A stretch of 64,000 bases of DNA from Sphingobacterium olei (GTDB taxonomy: Bacteria; Bacteroidota; Bacteroidia; Sphingobacteriales; Sphingobacteriaceae): positions 558,001 through 622,000 of the forward strand of contig NZ_SUME01000003.1 of the NCBI RefSeq assembly GCF_005048855.1, read 5' to 3'. The notes below the pieces were generated by a model that did no database searches, was not told the origin of the DNA, and saw nothing but the letters and a program-made list of their open reading frames with translations. This document shows, piece by piece, positions 29,023 through 38,228 of this stretch (within the stretch, counting starts at the first letter, position 1; each line of letters begins with the position of its first letter). Made by a program: the position numbers and the translations under genes.

Positions 29023-29352
29023 TATATTAAAAATGAATATACCTTTTATCAAATTTAGGAATATTAAACGCACATGTCGACTTTCAATTGTCTTTTCAAG
29101 GTCAATATCTATCCATTCGTAGGTACTTCTAACGGCTTGATTCAAATTGCAATCGTTCAGCGGAGGTGATTATAAAGCCGCGTTAAGCTATCTTCTATAG
29201 CCGAAAGCTGTGAGGCTAACTATAGAGGACTTGACGCATCAAGATCTTCTTTTAATAGTATGAATAGGTATTGTGCGGCCTTATTTCTATTCGGACATAG
29301 ACTACCTTAAAAGGGGTTTTTAAACTTCCTGGAACCATTCTGCTTTAAAATT

Positions 29353-29370
29353 GTTATTAATATTAATAAC
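29353..29370. promoter_or_regulatory. Perfect 18-bp palindrome upstream of the hybrid-kinase operon
   Basis: GTTATTAATATTAATAAC is its own reverse complement and lies 97 nt before the hybrid-kinase ATG. It sits in a 444-nt non-coding stretch (29023-29466) with no ORF or RNA gene that I can see; the only other marks there are CTATAG repeats near 29195 and 29221. Its length and symmetry suit a dimeric regulator's operator, though AT-rich palindromes also arise by chance. Confidence 0.4.
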
Positions 29371-29466
29371 TAGATAAGGTAGAGCTTATATATTACTGGT
29401 CTACTAGGCATTCGCAATTTTTTTTATTAATTTCAAACGCGAAAAACAATTTTACTTAGAACCTCG

Positions 29467-32400
29467 ATGGAAAATTTCCCGATCCCAGATAATGAACTAG
29501 CGCGTATCCAAAAGTTGAAGTCCTACGAACTTCTGGGGCTTGGAAAAGACCAGGATCTAGATGTGTTCGCGCAAGCCGCCTGCCTAATAACCGACTGCCC
29601 AGCGGCGCTCATTGCGATGATGGAGGAGGATACGCAACGCATTCAAAGCTGCGTAGGTCTCGATTTCGAATTTGTCGACAGACGTAGCACCTTGTGTCAA
29701 TATACCATTATGACGAGAGAGGTTCTTGTTATCGAAGATACCTTTAAAGATCCGCGATCATCTTCCAATCCTTTAATCCAGGAGGGAAATATAAGGTTCT
29801 ATGCTGGCGTACCACTAGCCGACGAAGATGGCATTGTTTTGGGTACCATTTGCGTGATTGATTTTGAGCCGAAATCCCTTTCTGACAAGCAGATGATTTC
29901 CTTGGAACAACTGGGTAAAGCGGTCACGAAAATTCTTCTTTCGAAAAAAAGAAAGGTACAGGCAGGCTACTTTGGCGAGATATTTCACCTCACAAATAAT
30001 ATAATTTGTGTGCTAGATGGTTTATTTCGAATCAAGGAAGCTAATCCGGCATTCACAGAGCTGTTACACGTATCGAGATCGTCGATAATCGATAAACCTT
30101 TTCACGATATTATCAGTAGTAGCGATGAAGGTTTATTATTAGCCTTAGAGCAGGTGCCCGAAAGTGATCAAGGGATTCAACTGACTACCGTTACAAATAT
30201 AGCCGAGGAAAATGATATTATCATTGAGTGGCATCTCAAATACCATCCGATCCAGCATGAGATATTTGCCTTCGGGAGAAACGTAACCAAGGAGCGTGAA
30301 GAACAGCTGAAATTGGAGAGTTCCGAACGACGGTTTCGGAATTTTTTTGAGAATGCTATTGGACTTATGAGTATGCACGATTTGGATGGCAATATTCTCG
30401 CTGTCAATGAAAAGGGGCGTGAACTATTAAAATACTCCGAAAATCAAGTAAAAGATCTAAACCTCCGGCAATTAGTACCGTCTCGTCATTTACAAAATAT
30501 GGAGCAATATTTAGAGCGAATCGCTCAAGTCGGCGAAGACTCCGGTATGATGATTTTGCAAACGAAAGATAAAGAGAAGATTTATTGGCTGTATCACAAT
30601 ATGCTTGAGACTGACACCGAAGGTAAACCATATGTAGTGAGTACAGCATTGAATATGACCGAACGCATACAGTTAGAGCGGGATCTCCTGCATACCAAGC
30701 AGATCTTAGAACAGACGAATGCCGTAGCACAGGTCGGTGGCTGGGAGGTAGACCTGATCCAAGATAAGGTCTATTGGTCAGATTCTACCAAACTGATTCA
30801 TGGTGTAAACCGAGACTTTGTTCCGAACATTGAGCATGCTATCAATTTTTTTGAACCAGAAAGCCGAGAAAAAATAAAGGATATCTTTGCACGTGCAATA
30901 AATGATGGTATACCTTACGATATCGAATTGAGGCTTCGTAAAGAGCAAGGCGATGTGATTTGGGTGCGCGTAAAAGGAATACCGGAACTTGAAAACGGTT
31001 CATGTAAGCGGGTATTCGGCATTATTCAAGACATAGATATGAGCAAGTCGCTCTTTTTAGAGTTAGAAAGAAAGGAAGCGATGCTACAGGCTTTTGTAGA
31101 TTACGTTCCGGCGTCTGTGGCCATGTTCGACCGAGAGCTCAATTATGTATCCGTTAGCAACCAATGGGTCGAAGATTTTCACCAGGGAAAAGCTGATTTG
31201 ATCGATCAAAATTTGTTTACCCTATTCCCACATATTCCTGAAAAACGAAAGCAGATATACCTCGAAGCCTTAGAAGGCAAGCCTTACAAAAATGTTGATG
31301 AGGTGATTCAGCCGGAGGGTATGCAAGCTCCACAACATTTTAACTGGGAGGTTCGACCGTGGCATATCTCTGATGGCAGCATCGGCGGAATCATAATTTT
31401 CACCCAGAATATTACGGACTCAGTTATGGTAAACGAGGAACTGAAGAGGGCAAAGGAGCTCGCTGTGTTAGCAAGTCAAGCAAAATCCGAGTTTTTGGCC
31501 AACATGAGCCACGAGATACGAACCCCGTTAAATGGCGTTATTGGTTTTTCCGACCTGTTGCTAAAGACACCGCTTAATGAAGTCCAGATACAATATCTAA
31601 ATTATATCAACGAATCCGGAAACAGCCTGTTGAACATCATCAATGATATTCTGGATTTTTCTAAGATCGAATCGGGAAAATTGGAGTTGTTTGTCGATAG
31701 ATTTAATGTCTACGACTTGGCTAATCAGGTTATTAATGTAATACTTTATCAGGCGCAGCGCAAAGACTTAGAGCTTTTGCTCAACATAGAACAAGGATTG
31801 CCAGCCTCTATTTGGATTGACGAATCCCGCGTTAAGCAAATATTGATCAACCTGTTGGGGAATTCGATCAAATTTACTGAACGAGGAGAAATAGAGCTCA
31901 AAATCGAAAAATTAAGTTGCGATGATAACACGCTCCGGCTACGATTTTCGGTGCGGGATACCGGTATCGGTATCCCGCTGAGCAAGCAACAGCGTATTTT
32001 TGATGCGTTCACGCAAGAAGACAGCTCCGTAAGTAAACGATACGGGGGTACAGGGTTAGGGCTAACTATATCAAATAATTTGCTAAAGTATATGGGTAGT
32101 AAGCTTAGCCTCGAAAGTGTAGTGAGCGAAGGATCGACGTTTTATTTCGATATAGATGTTGCGTATGAGCAAGGCAGCGAGGAAAATAACGGAGAACTTC
32201 CAGTCAGCAGGGTACTCGTTGTAGACGACAATGCGAATAACAGGATTATTCTGCAGCACATGTTAGGCTATAAGCATGTCGAAGCCGTGCTTGCGGAGAA
32301 CGGAATGGAAGCATTGCAGCTGCTGGTTAAAGGAGAACGCTTCGATGTTATTTTGATGGATTACCATATGCCTATTCTATCGGGGTTGGCAACGATAGAT

Positions 32401-33378
32401 AAAATTAGAGAGCTATTTTATAAGCAAGGTGAAGTCGTTCCGCTAATCGTTTTGCATACATCTTCAGAGGAACATGAGGTTTTGTCCAGCTGCCGTCAGG
32501 AAAGCGACTTATCTCTTCTATTAAAACCTATTAAATCAAATGAGTTGTACCAAACGCTTCGGCGGGTTGTTCTGCAAAATAAACAAGATAGAACGCCAGC
32601 GAAGTTAAAAGGGGCAGCACCTAATTCTGCTATTTATGAGCAGCAAGCTCTGGTTTTATTAGCTGATGATAATGCAGTAAATATGGCACTGAACTTAAGA
32701 ATAATGGCTTCGCTTATGCCAAATGCCAAATTAGTTGATGTATCCAACGGTGCGGATGCGGTCAATGAATGTTTGCATCAGTCTTTTGATTTGATATTAA
32801 TGGATGTCCAAATGCCACAGGTTGATGGCATAGAAGCAACAAAGCAGATCCGCCAACTTCCTGGCTACCAGTTTACACCAATAATCGGTATCACAGCCGG
32901 AAATGTCCGGGGTGAGCGAGAAAAATGTTTAGCGGCCGGGATGTCCGATTTCCTTCCAAAACCAATACGGCAACAAGATCTGGATAACATATTGAAAAAA
33001 TTTATGGCAGAGTCGTCCGAAAGCATAGATACCTTTAAATTGGACGAACATTTGGATATACAGGCTCTAGAACTGCAGGTTGGAGACGATGCCGAATTCA
33101 GGGTGTTTTTCCTTGAGCTTGTTGTTAAAGAGCTTAAGGATGTTGAAATCAACCTAAAACAGTCGAAGGATGATCGCGATCTGAGCCGTATAAACGAAGT
33201 TTTGCATAAACTCAGGGGCACTGCCTCTACAGCTGGGCTAATCGAGCTAGCTAGGCTTACATCTAAACTGGAGAATAACCTGTCGTCCGATACTGATCTA
33301 GAAATTGCACTGATAGATATTGAGCAGGAAATTGGACTAGGAATAAATTTAATTACTAAACTTTTAAAGAAACAATAG
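29467..33378 (+). CDS. Hybrid sensor histidine kinase (GAF-PAS-HisKA-HATPase-REC-REC-Hpt)
   Basis: 1303-aa cytoplasmic phosphorelay kinase with no membrane helix. Domains in order: GAF (~22-160), three to four PAS/PAC units (~170-280, ~290-405, ~420-525, ~545-655), HisKA with His682 (NMSHEIRTPLNG), HATPase with RDTGIGIP and GGTGLGLTI, receiver 1 with Asp965 (ILMDYHMP), receiver 2 with Asp1113 (ILMDVQMP) and an Hpt domain with His1247 (EVLHKLRGTASTAG). The Hpt can pass phosphate to the REC-only protein encoded 1 nt downstream. The stimulus is probably intracellular (redox or small molecule). First gene of an apparent four-gene operon. Confidence 0.93.
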   Translation: MENFPIPDNELARIQKLKSYELLGLGKDQDLDVFAQAACLITDCPAALIAMMEEDTQRIQSCVGLDFEFVDRRSTLCQYTIMTREVLVIEDTFKDPRSSSNPLIQEGNIRFYAGVPLADEDGIVLGTICVIDFEPKSLSDKQMISLEQLGKAVTKILLSKKRKVQAGYFGEIFHLTNNIICVLDGLFRIKEANPAFTELLHVSRSSIIDKPFHDIISSSDEGLLLALEQVPESDQGIQLTTVTNIAEENDIIIEWHLKYHPIQHEIFAFGRNVTKEREEQLKLESSERRFRNFFENAIGLMSMHDLDGNILAVNEKGRELLKYSENQVKDLNLRQLVPSRHLQNMEQYLERIAQVGEDSGMMILQTKDKEKIYWLYHNMLETDTEGKPYVVSTALNMTERIQLERDLLHTKQILEQTNAVAQVGGWEVDLIQDKVYWSDSTKLIHGVNRDFVPNIEHAINFFEPESREKIKDIFARAINDGIPYDIELRLRKEQGDVIWVRVKGIPELENGSCKRVFGIIQDIDMSKSLFLELERKEAMLQAFVDYVPASVAMFDRELNYVSVSNQWVEDFHQGKADLIDQNLFTLFPHIPEKRKQIYLEALEGKPYKNVDEVIQPEGMQAPQHFNWEVRPWHISDGSIGGIIIFTQNITDSVMVNEELKRAKELAVLASQAKSEFLANMSHEIRTPLNGVIGFSDLLLKTPLNEVQIQYLNYINESGNSLLNIINDILDFSKIESGKLELFVDRFNVYDLANQVINVILYQAQRKDLELLLNIEQGLPASIWIDESRVKQILINLLGNSIKFTERGEIELKIEKLSCDDNTLRLRFSVRDTGIGIPLSKQQRIFDAFTQEDSSVSKRYGGTGLGLTISNNLLKYMGSKLSLESVVSEGSTFYFDIDVAYEQGSEENNGELPVSRVLVVDDNANNRIILQHMLGYKHVEAVLAENGMEALQLLVKGERFDVILMDYHMPILSGLATIDKIRELFYKQGEVVPLIVLHTSSEEHEVLSSCRQESDLSLLLKPIKSNELYQTLRRVVLQNKQDRTPAKLKGAAPNSAIYEQQALVLLADDNAVNMALNLRIMASLMPNAKLVDVSNGADAVNECLHQSFDLILMDVQMPQVDGIEATKQIRQLPGYQFTPIIGITAGNVRGEREKCLAAGMSDFLPKPIRQQDLDNILKKFMAESSESIDTFKLDEHLDIQALELQVGDDAEFRVFFLELVVKELKDVEINLKQSKDDRDLSRINEVLHKLRGTASTAGLIELARLTSKLENNLSSDTDLEIALIDIEQEIGLGINLITKLLKKQ

Positions 33379-33379
33379 C

Positions 33380-33736
33380 ATGTTGATTTTAATAGCTGAA
33401 GATGACGAATTGATATTACGAACGGTCGAACATAAATTGTTAAAAGAAGGACATCAAACCATTTTGACTCGCAATGGCAGAGAGGCCATTGAGAAGATTA
33501 AAGAGCTAGATATAGACCTCGTCATCACCGATATTATGATGCCTTTTGCCTCTGGTATAGAAATATTATCCGCGATACGATCGTTTGAGAAGCAATTGCC
33601 CGTTATAGTTCTGTCGAGTATGGGACAGGAAGAAGTCGTTGCAGATGCCTTCGACTTAGGGGCGTCAGACTTTATGGTTAAACCTTTTAGTCCTAACGAA
33701 TTAATTTTGAGGATTAAACGCTTAGCTGGCAAATAA
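33380..33736 (+). CDS. REC-only response regulator
   Basis: 118 aa, a single CheY-like receiver with acidic pocket EDD (7-9), phospho-acceptor Asp51 (LVITDIMMP) and switch Lys in FMVKPFSP. There is no output domain, so it either relays phosphate or acts by protein contact. Its ATG lies one base after the kinase stop and its own stop overlaps the next ATG (TAATG), indicating translational coupling with the HEAT-repeat and glycosyltransferase genes. The simplest reading is that its phosphorylation state controls the HEAT protein or the polymerase post-translationally. Confidence 0.9.
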   Translation: MLILIAEDDELILRTVEHKLLKEGHQTILTRNGREAIEKIKELDIDLVITDIMMPFASGIEILSAIRSFEKQLPVIVLSSMGQEEVVADAFDLGASDFMVKPFSPNELILRIKRLAGK

Positions 33737-34809
33737 TGAACTCCATATTCCATCGGGTTACCATCCACGAGCTTATAATCGCAATTGTCGTTGTGTTGAG
33801 TTTAGTCGTTTTATTGATTATGATGGTGTTACTTTATAGTTTTTACAAGTATAAGGTGCTACATCAAAGACAAATTTGGTTACAGGAGAGCGAACAGAAA
33901 GTGACACAAGCTATCGTTAGCGGTGAAGAAGTAGGGAGTGTCGATGAAAAATTTATAATGAAACTCCGCAATCCGTCTTTTCGTAATATTTTTTTGAGTG
34001 TTTTGGTGGCCTCTGATCAAAAATTCTCTGGCGGCGCTCGTAATGAAGTAAATAACCTCTTTAAAACCTATAAGATGGAAGATGCAGCTTGGCAAAAAAT
34101 CCGGCAAAAAAAGGCCTATGTCGTTGCTGGTGGTATACTCGAGTTAGCGGTTATGCGCGTGGAAAGTGCCCTTCCCTACATATCCTCTCTCCTTGAACAT
34201 CCCAAGCGACAGGTCTATCAAGAAGCGCAGTATGCTGTAGTCAGTTTTAAGGGATTTGATGGCTTGGATTTTCTAAATACGCTTGTAGCGCCTTTGTCAG
34301 ATTGGCAGCAATTACGTTTGCTGCGTTCCATTGGAAAGTTGCCCGTTGCACACGAAGAATGGGTGAAAAATTGGCTGTCAAGTTCAAACCAAACAGTTAT
34401 TATTTTTACACTTCGTCTTATACGAAAGTTTCAGTTGTTGCCCTTTTATGCCGACGCCATCAACTTATTTGACCATAGATCTGTGACCGTTAAAGTACAG
34501 GCGATACGTACCATTATAGCCCTAGAAAACGTCGAAACCATCAATCAATTGATAGCCGTTTTTTTTAAGCAGCCCATTGAGGCACAGATTGAAATTTTAC
34601 GAGCTCTTAAGAAATCGCGGAGTCCGCAAAGTACACCATTCCTCCAGCAGCAGCTATGGCACCATCCTGCGATTTCAATAAAGATTGCTGCTACGGAAGC
34701 GTTGATTGCTTTGAAACAACACGACTACTTACAGCGTATTGCAACAGATGAAACGGTGCCCGAAGAAATTAAACAAGTTATTAAACACGCGTTACAAGAA
34801 AAAACATGA
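33736..34809 (+). CDS. Membrane-anchored HEAT-repeat protein
   Basis: 357 aa. One N-terminal helix (~9-36, IIAIVVVLSLVVLLIMMVLLY) is followed by a cytoplasmic alpha-solenoid of HEAT-like repeats (LPYISSLLEHPKRQVYQEAQYAVVSF, HPAISIKIAATEALIALKQHDYL). No catalytic motif is present, so it is a scaffold. It overlaps the REC gene by 1 nt and the glycosyltransferase gene by 4 nt (ATGA), so the three products are probably made in fixed ratio and form a complex at the inner membrane, linking the receiver to the polymerase. That complex is an inference from coupling. Confidence 0.8.
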   Translation: MNSIFHRVTIHELIIAIVVVLSLVVLLIMMVLLYSFYKYKVLHQRQIWLQESEQKVTQAIVSGEEVGSVDEKFIMKLRNPSFRNIFLSVLVASDQKFSGGARNEVNNLFKTYKMEDAAWQKIRQKKAYVVAGGILELAVMRVESALPYISSLLEHPKRQVYQEAQYAVVSFKGFDGLDFLNTLVAPLSDWQQLRLLRSIGKLPVAHEEWVKNWLSSSNQTVIIFTLRLIRKFQLLPFYADAINLFDHRSVTVKVQAIRTIIALENVETINQLIAVFFKQPIEAQIEILRALKKSRSPQSTPFLQQQLWHHPAISIKIAATEALIALKQHDYLQRIATDETVPEEIKQVIKHALQEKT

Positions 34810-37800
34810 TAGAATTCGCACATATTGTTTACGAGGTAGTGATCTGGCTATTTCTCCTCTATTCAGCGGCTGTATTTCTTATCTATATCTGGGTGGGGCT
34901 ATATGCATATGGTGCTGTATCGCGTTATAACCAGGAAAACACATTTACCGAGTATAACTTTATCGCTACAAACGCCGATGCGCCCACCTTCAGCCTAATT
35001 GCCCCCGCATTTAATGAAGGTATGACCATTGTAGAAAATGTTCGTTCACTACTCTCCATTTATTACCATAACCTGGAAATTATTATCGTTAACGATGGTA
35101 GCAGGGACGATTCTATGCAGAAGCTGATTGAAGCCTATAACCTTGAGGCGATATCCTTTTTCGTTCAGGGGAACATCAAAACAAAGGAAATTCGGGGTAT
35201 ATATAAGAGTCAAAATCCAGCGTTTAAGAAGTTAATTGTTGTCGATAAACAGAATGGGGGCAAGGCCGATGCGTTAAACGTAGGTGTAAACATATCTTCA
35301 GGCGAATACATTGTTTGTATCGATGTGGATTGCATCCTCGAGCAGGATGCAATTTTGAAACTGGCAAAGCCCTTTTTAGAACAGACTGACAAGCAGGTTA
35401 TTGCCTGCGGGGGAGTTATTCGTTTGGCCAATAATTGCAGAATTGAGAACGGGAAGGTAGTTGAGGTTAACTTGCCAAAATCATGGCTAGGCCGAATGCA
35501 AGCATTAGAATATATACGGGCTTTTGTTTTAGGTCGTATGGCTTGGTCAAGAGCTTCGGGATTAATTCTAATATCGGGGGCGTTTGGAGCTTTTGATAAA
35601 CAGATCGTGTTAGCCTGCGGTGGTTACGATACCGACACCGTTGGAGAGGACATGGAGTTGGTAGTAAGGATGCGACGCTATATGGAAGAGCAGGGGAAAC
35701 CTTATGAGGTCGTAAATATCCCAGATCCGTTATGTTGGACAGAGGTTCCCGAATCCAAGGCGGTGCTCAAGAAGCAACGTAACCGCTGGATGCGAGGTAC
35801 CATAGAGACACTATGGAAGCATCGCAAGCTCATGTTTAATCCAAGGTATGGAAGATTAGGATTGGTCAGTCTTCCATACTGGTTTTTCTTCGAGTTTTTA
35901 GGACCGCTAATCGAATTTACCGGTTACTTTGTTTTTTTGCTCTTTTTAATCTTCGGAATCATTAACTGGCCCTTTTTCTTTGCATTATTTGCCCTCGTTA
36001 TATCATCCGGTATCTTATATTCTATCTATGCAATCCTGGTCGATCTCGTAAGTCATCAGGTATATAGTAAAAAACAAGACCTTGCCAAGCTAGTCGTTAC
36101 AGCTATCTTCGAGCCTTTCTATTTTCATCCTACCGTAGTCGGCGCAGGCGTTCGGGGTGTGGTCGACTATTTTCGGAAGCAGCACGGTTGGGGCGAAATG
36201 ACCCGGCAAGGCTTTCAACAAACTGCTATCGAAGAACCCCTGATGAAACGCGTAGGTAGGCAGCTAGCGTCTGCGTTGAAAAACTACGGCATAATAGCGC
36301 TTGTTTTCCTTATACTTTATATGATTTCGGTGGGTGCAGAATGGTGGTGGTATCGCCGTAGTTTTACGCAACTTGCCGAAGCAAATACTGGAGGTCAATT
36401 ATTTTTGGATAATCTTTACTTCGCATTCCAAGTGCTTTTAGGTGGGGGAGCGGTATACATGGTCTTACAATTTGTTAGCCGGTGGTGGGCAACCGCTTTG
36501 GTCACGGTTTCGTTTTCCTTCATAGTCGTAATGCAGTACATCCTTTTTTTGTACTATGCGGAGTCACGTAATCTACTTGGGGCAGATCTTTTTTATTACA
36601 ATATCGAAGAGATGAAACAGATCTTAGACACCAGCGGTATGCTAAGCTTCACCAATATCGCGTTGCTTACAGTTCTCGTACTGGCATCCTACCTGCCATT
36701 TTGGATTTTTAGTAAGCGGTCTCTGTCTACGATTTATGTAAGCTTAGGTGTACTGCTACTCGGTTTTTTTACAAGCTTTATGCCCTTAGATAGTTTTTTG
36801 TTTTCATCCACTAAAAGTGATTTATTCGTGGAAAATGCAGGAAGAAGTAAATGGCGATATTTTTTTACATCTAATCTTACTAACTACATCGGAGAGCATC
36901 AGGCTATTTTTGACCGTTGGCGGGATAATAATTCTGATTCTACGGGTCATGACGATCAGTTTCCCTTTCTTAGAAATGAGGATACAAAAGATATTCTAGG
37001 CAGCTTTTTCAAAAAGACAGATACCGTACCCAACTTAGTGTTTGTTATCTTGGAAGGGCTTGGAAGCGCCTACAGCTCACCGTCGGGTTACATCGGTAAT
37101 TTTACTCCGTTTATTGACTCCTTAGTTAAGCGCTCTCTCCATTGGGAGAATAATTTGAGTTCGTCGGGGAGAACATTTGCCGTTTTACCCACACTAACCG
37201 GTTCATTGCCCTTCGGAGCACACGGCTTTTTAGAACAAGATAGCCTGCCTGCACATTTCAATTTGTTTAATGTCCTGAAAAAAAACGGATTTTCCACCGG
37301 GTTTTTCTATGGTGGCGATTCGAACTTTGATTACATGAAGAAGTTTATCGCTTACAGTGAAGTGGACACAATTGTCGATCAGAATGCATTTTCGCCTCCT
37401 TACAAAAAGCTTCCAGAGCAAGGAGGTGAAAGCTGGGGGTACGAAGATCAAGCCGTCTTTACTAAATTTCTAGAACTGCAGGGCTTACAACAGAAACCCT
37501 ATTTTCATGTCTTGCTTACCTTGTCTACACATAATCCATTCTTGATTAATAATGTATCTTACTATGACAAACTTTTCGACCAACGACTAGCGAACCTACC
37601 CTTATCCGCCGAGAGTAAAAAGTGGGCACTTGAGAATAAAAAGCAGTTGGTATCCGTCTTGAATGTAGATGACGCATTACGCCAGTTTTTTTACGCATAT
37701 CAAAAAAGAGCCGACTTCGGTAACACTATATTTTTAATAACAGGAGATCATGCCATGCCAGAGATTCCGTTGCAAAGTAAAATAGATCGCTATCATGTTC

Positions 37801-38228
37801 CGCTTATAATTTACTCACCTTTATTGACATCGCCCCACACTTTTATAAATATGGTCAGTCATTTCGATGTAGCTCCTACTATTTTAGCATATTACCGAGA
37901 GAATTTTAACCTGTATACACCGAATCAGGTCACGTGGATTGGTCGAGGATTAGCAGAAGGGATATCTGAGAAAGGCGACGGCATCGCGCTTATGCAAAGT
38001 AAAAATCAGTTAACTGATTTTGTATATCGTAATTATCATTTATCCGACGGAAAACTTTATAAATTGGATAGGCGATTAAATGCTGATCCTATTACAGATG
38101 CATCCGCACGCGAGCTGTTATTACACCGTTTTGATACCTTTAAACATAACAACAAATTTTTCTACGCCAAAAAAGAACTTTTACCCGATAGTCTGTACCG
38201 AGTTTACTTTGATGGAGACAAACCCTAG
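34806..38228 (+). CDS. Fusion of GT2 processive glycosyltransferase and LtaS-like sulfatase-fold transferase
   Basis: 1140-aa inner-membrane protein. The N-terminal half is a PgaC/NodC-like polysaccharide synthase: TM ~12-38, GT2 domain ~58-335 with VNDGSRDD, Asp-x-Asp CIDVDC (~173-175), GEDMEL, and QRNRW (~324), then TMs at ~365-425. After a linker come further TMs (~490-690), and the C-terminal half (~740-1065) has a sulfatase/LTA-synthase fold: VFVILEGLGS, Thr-containing SSGRTFAVLPTLTGSLP, and FLITGDHAMPEIP. The second half could add phosphoglycerol or phosphoethanolamine to a glycan made by the first. One uninterrupted frame supports a genuine fusion. Last gene of the coupled operon. Confidence 0.9.
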   Translation: MIEFAHIVYEVVIWLFLLYSAAVFLIYIWVGLYAYGAVSRYNQENTFTEYNFIATNADAPTFSLIAPAFNEGMTIVENVRSLLSIYYHNLEIIIVNDGSRDDSMQKLIEAYNLEAISFFVQGNIKTKEIRGIYKSQNPAFKKLIVVDKQNGGKADALNVGVNISSGEYIVCIDVDCILEQDAILKLAKPFLEQTDKQVIACGGVIRLANNCRIENGKVVEVNLPKSWLGRMQALEYIRAFVLGRMAWSRASGLILISGAFGAFDKQIVLACGGYDTDTVGEDMELVVRMRRYMEEQGKPYEVVNIPDPLCWTEVPESKAVLKKQRNRWMRGTIETLWKHRKLMFNPRYGRLGLVSLPYWFFFEFLGPLIEFTGYFVFLLFLIFGIINWPFFFALFALVISSGILYSIYAILVDLVSHQVYSKKQDLAKLVVTAIFEPFYFHPTVVGAGVRGVVDYFRKQHGWGEMTRQGFQQTAIEEPLMKRVGRQLASALKNYGIIALVFLILYMISVGAEWWWYRRSFTQLAEANTGGQLFLDNLYFAFQVLLGGGAVYMVLQFVSRWWATALVTVSFSFIVVMQYILFLYYAESRNLLGADLFYYNIEEMKQILDTSGMLSFTNIALLTVLVLASYLPFWIFSKRSLSTIYVSLGVLLLGFFTSFMPLDSFLFSSTKSDLFVENAGRSKWRYFFTSNLTNYIGEHQAIFDRWRDNNSDSTGHDDQFPFLRNEDTKDILGSFFKKTDTVPNLVFVILEGLGSAYSSPSGYIGNFTPFIDSLVKRSLHWENNLSSSGRTFAVLPTLTGSLPFGAHGFLEQDSLPAHFNLFNVLKKNGFSTGFFYGGDSNFDYMKKFIAYSEVDTIVDQNAFSPPYKKLPEQGGESWGYEDQAVFTKFLELQGLQQKPYFHVLLTLSTHNPFLINNVSYYDKLFDQRLANLPLSAESKKWALENKKQLVSVLNVDDALRQFFYAYQKRADFGNTIFLITGDHAMPEIPLQSKIDRYHVPLIIYSPLLTSPHTFINMVSHFDVAPTILAYYRENFNLYTPNQVTWIGRGLAEGISEKGDGIALMQSKNQLTDFVYRNYHLSDGKLYKLDRRLNADPITDASARELLLHRFDTFKHNNKFFYAKKELLPDSLYRVYFDGDKP

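Noticed and set aside
28995..29145. 41-residue N-terminal extension of the LLM oxidoreductase
   Set aside because: The family begins at MKKIGFLSFG; the extension has no similarity in style and would lie in the likely promoter region.
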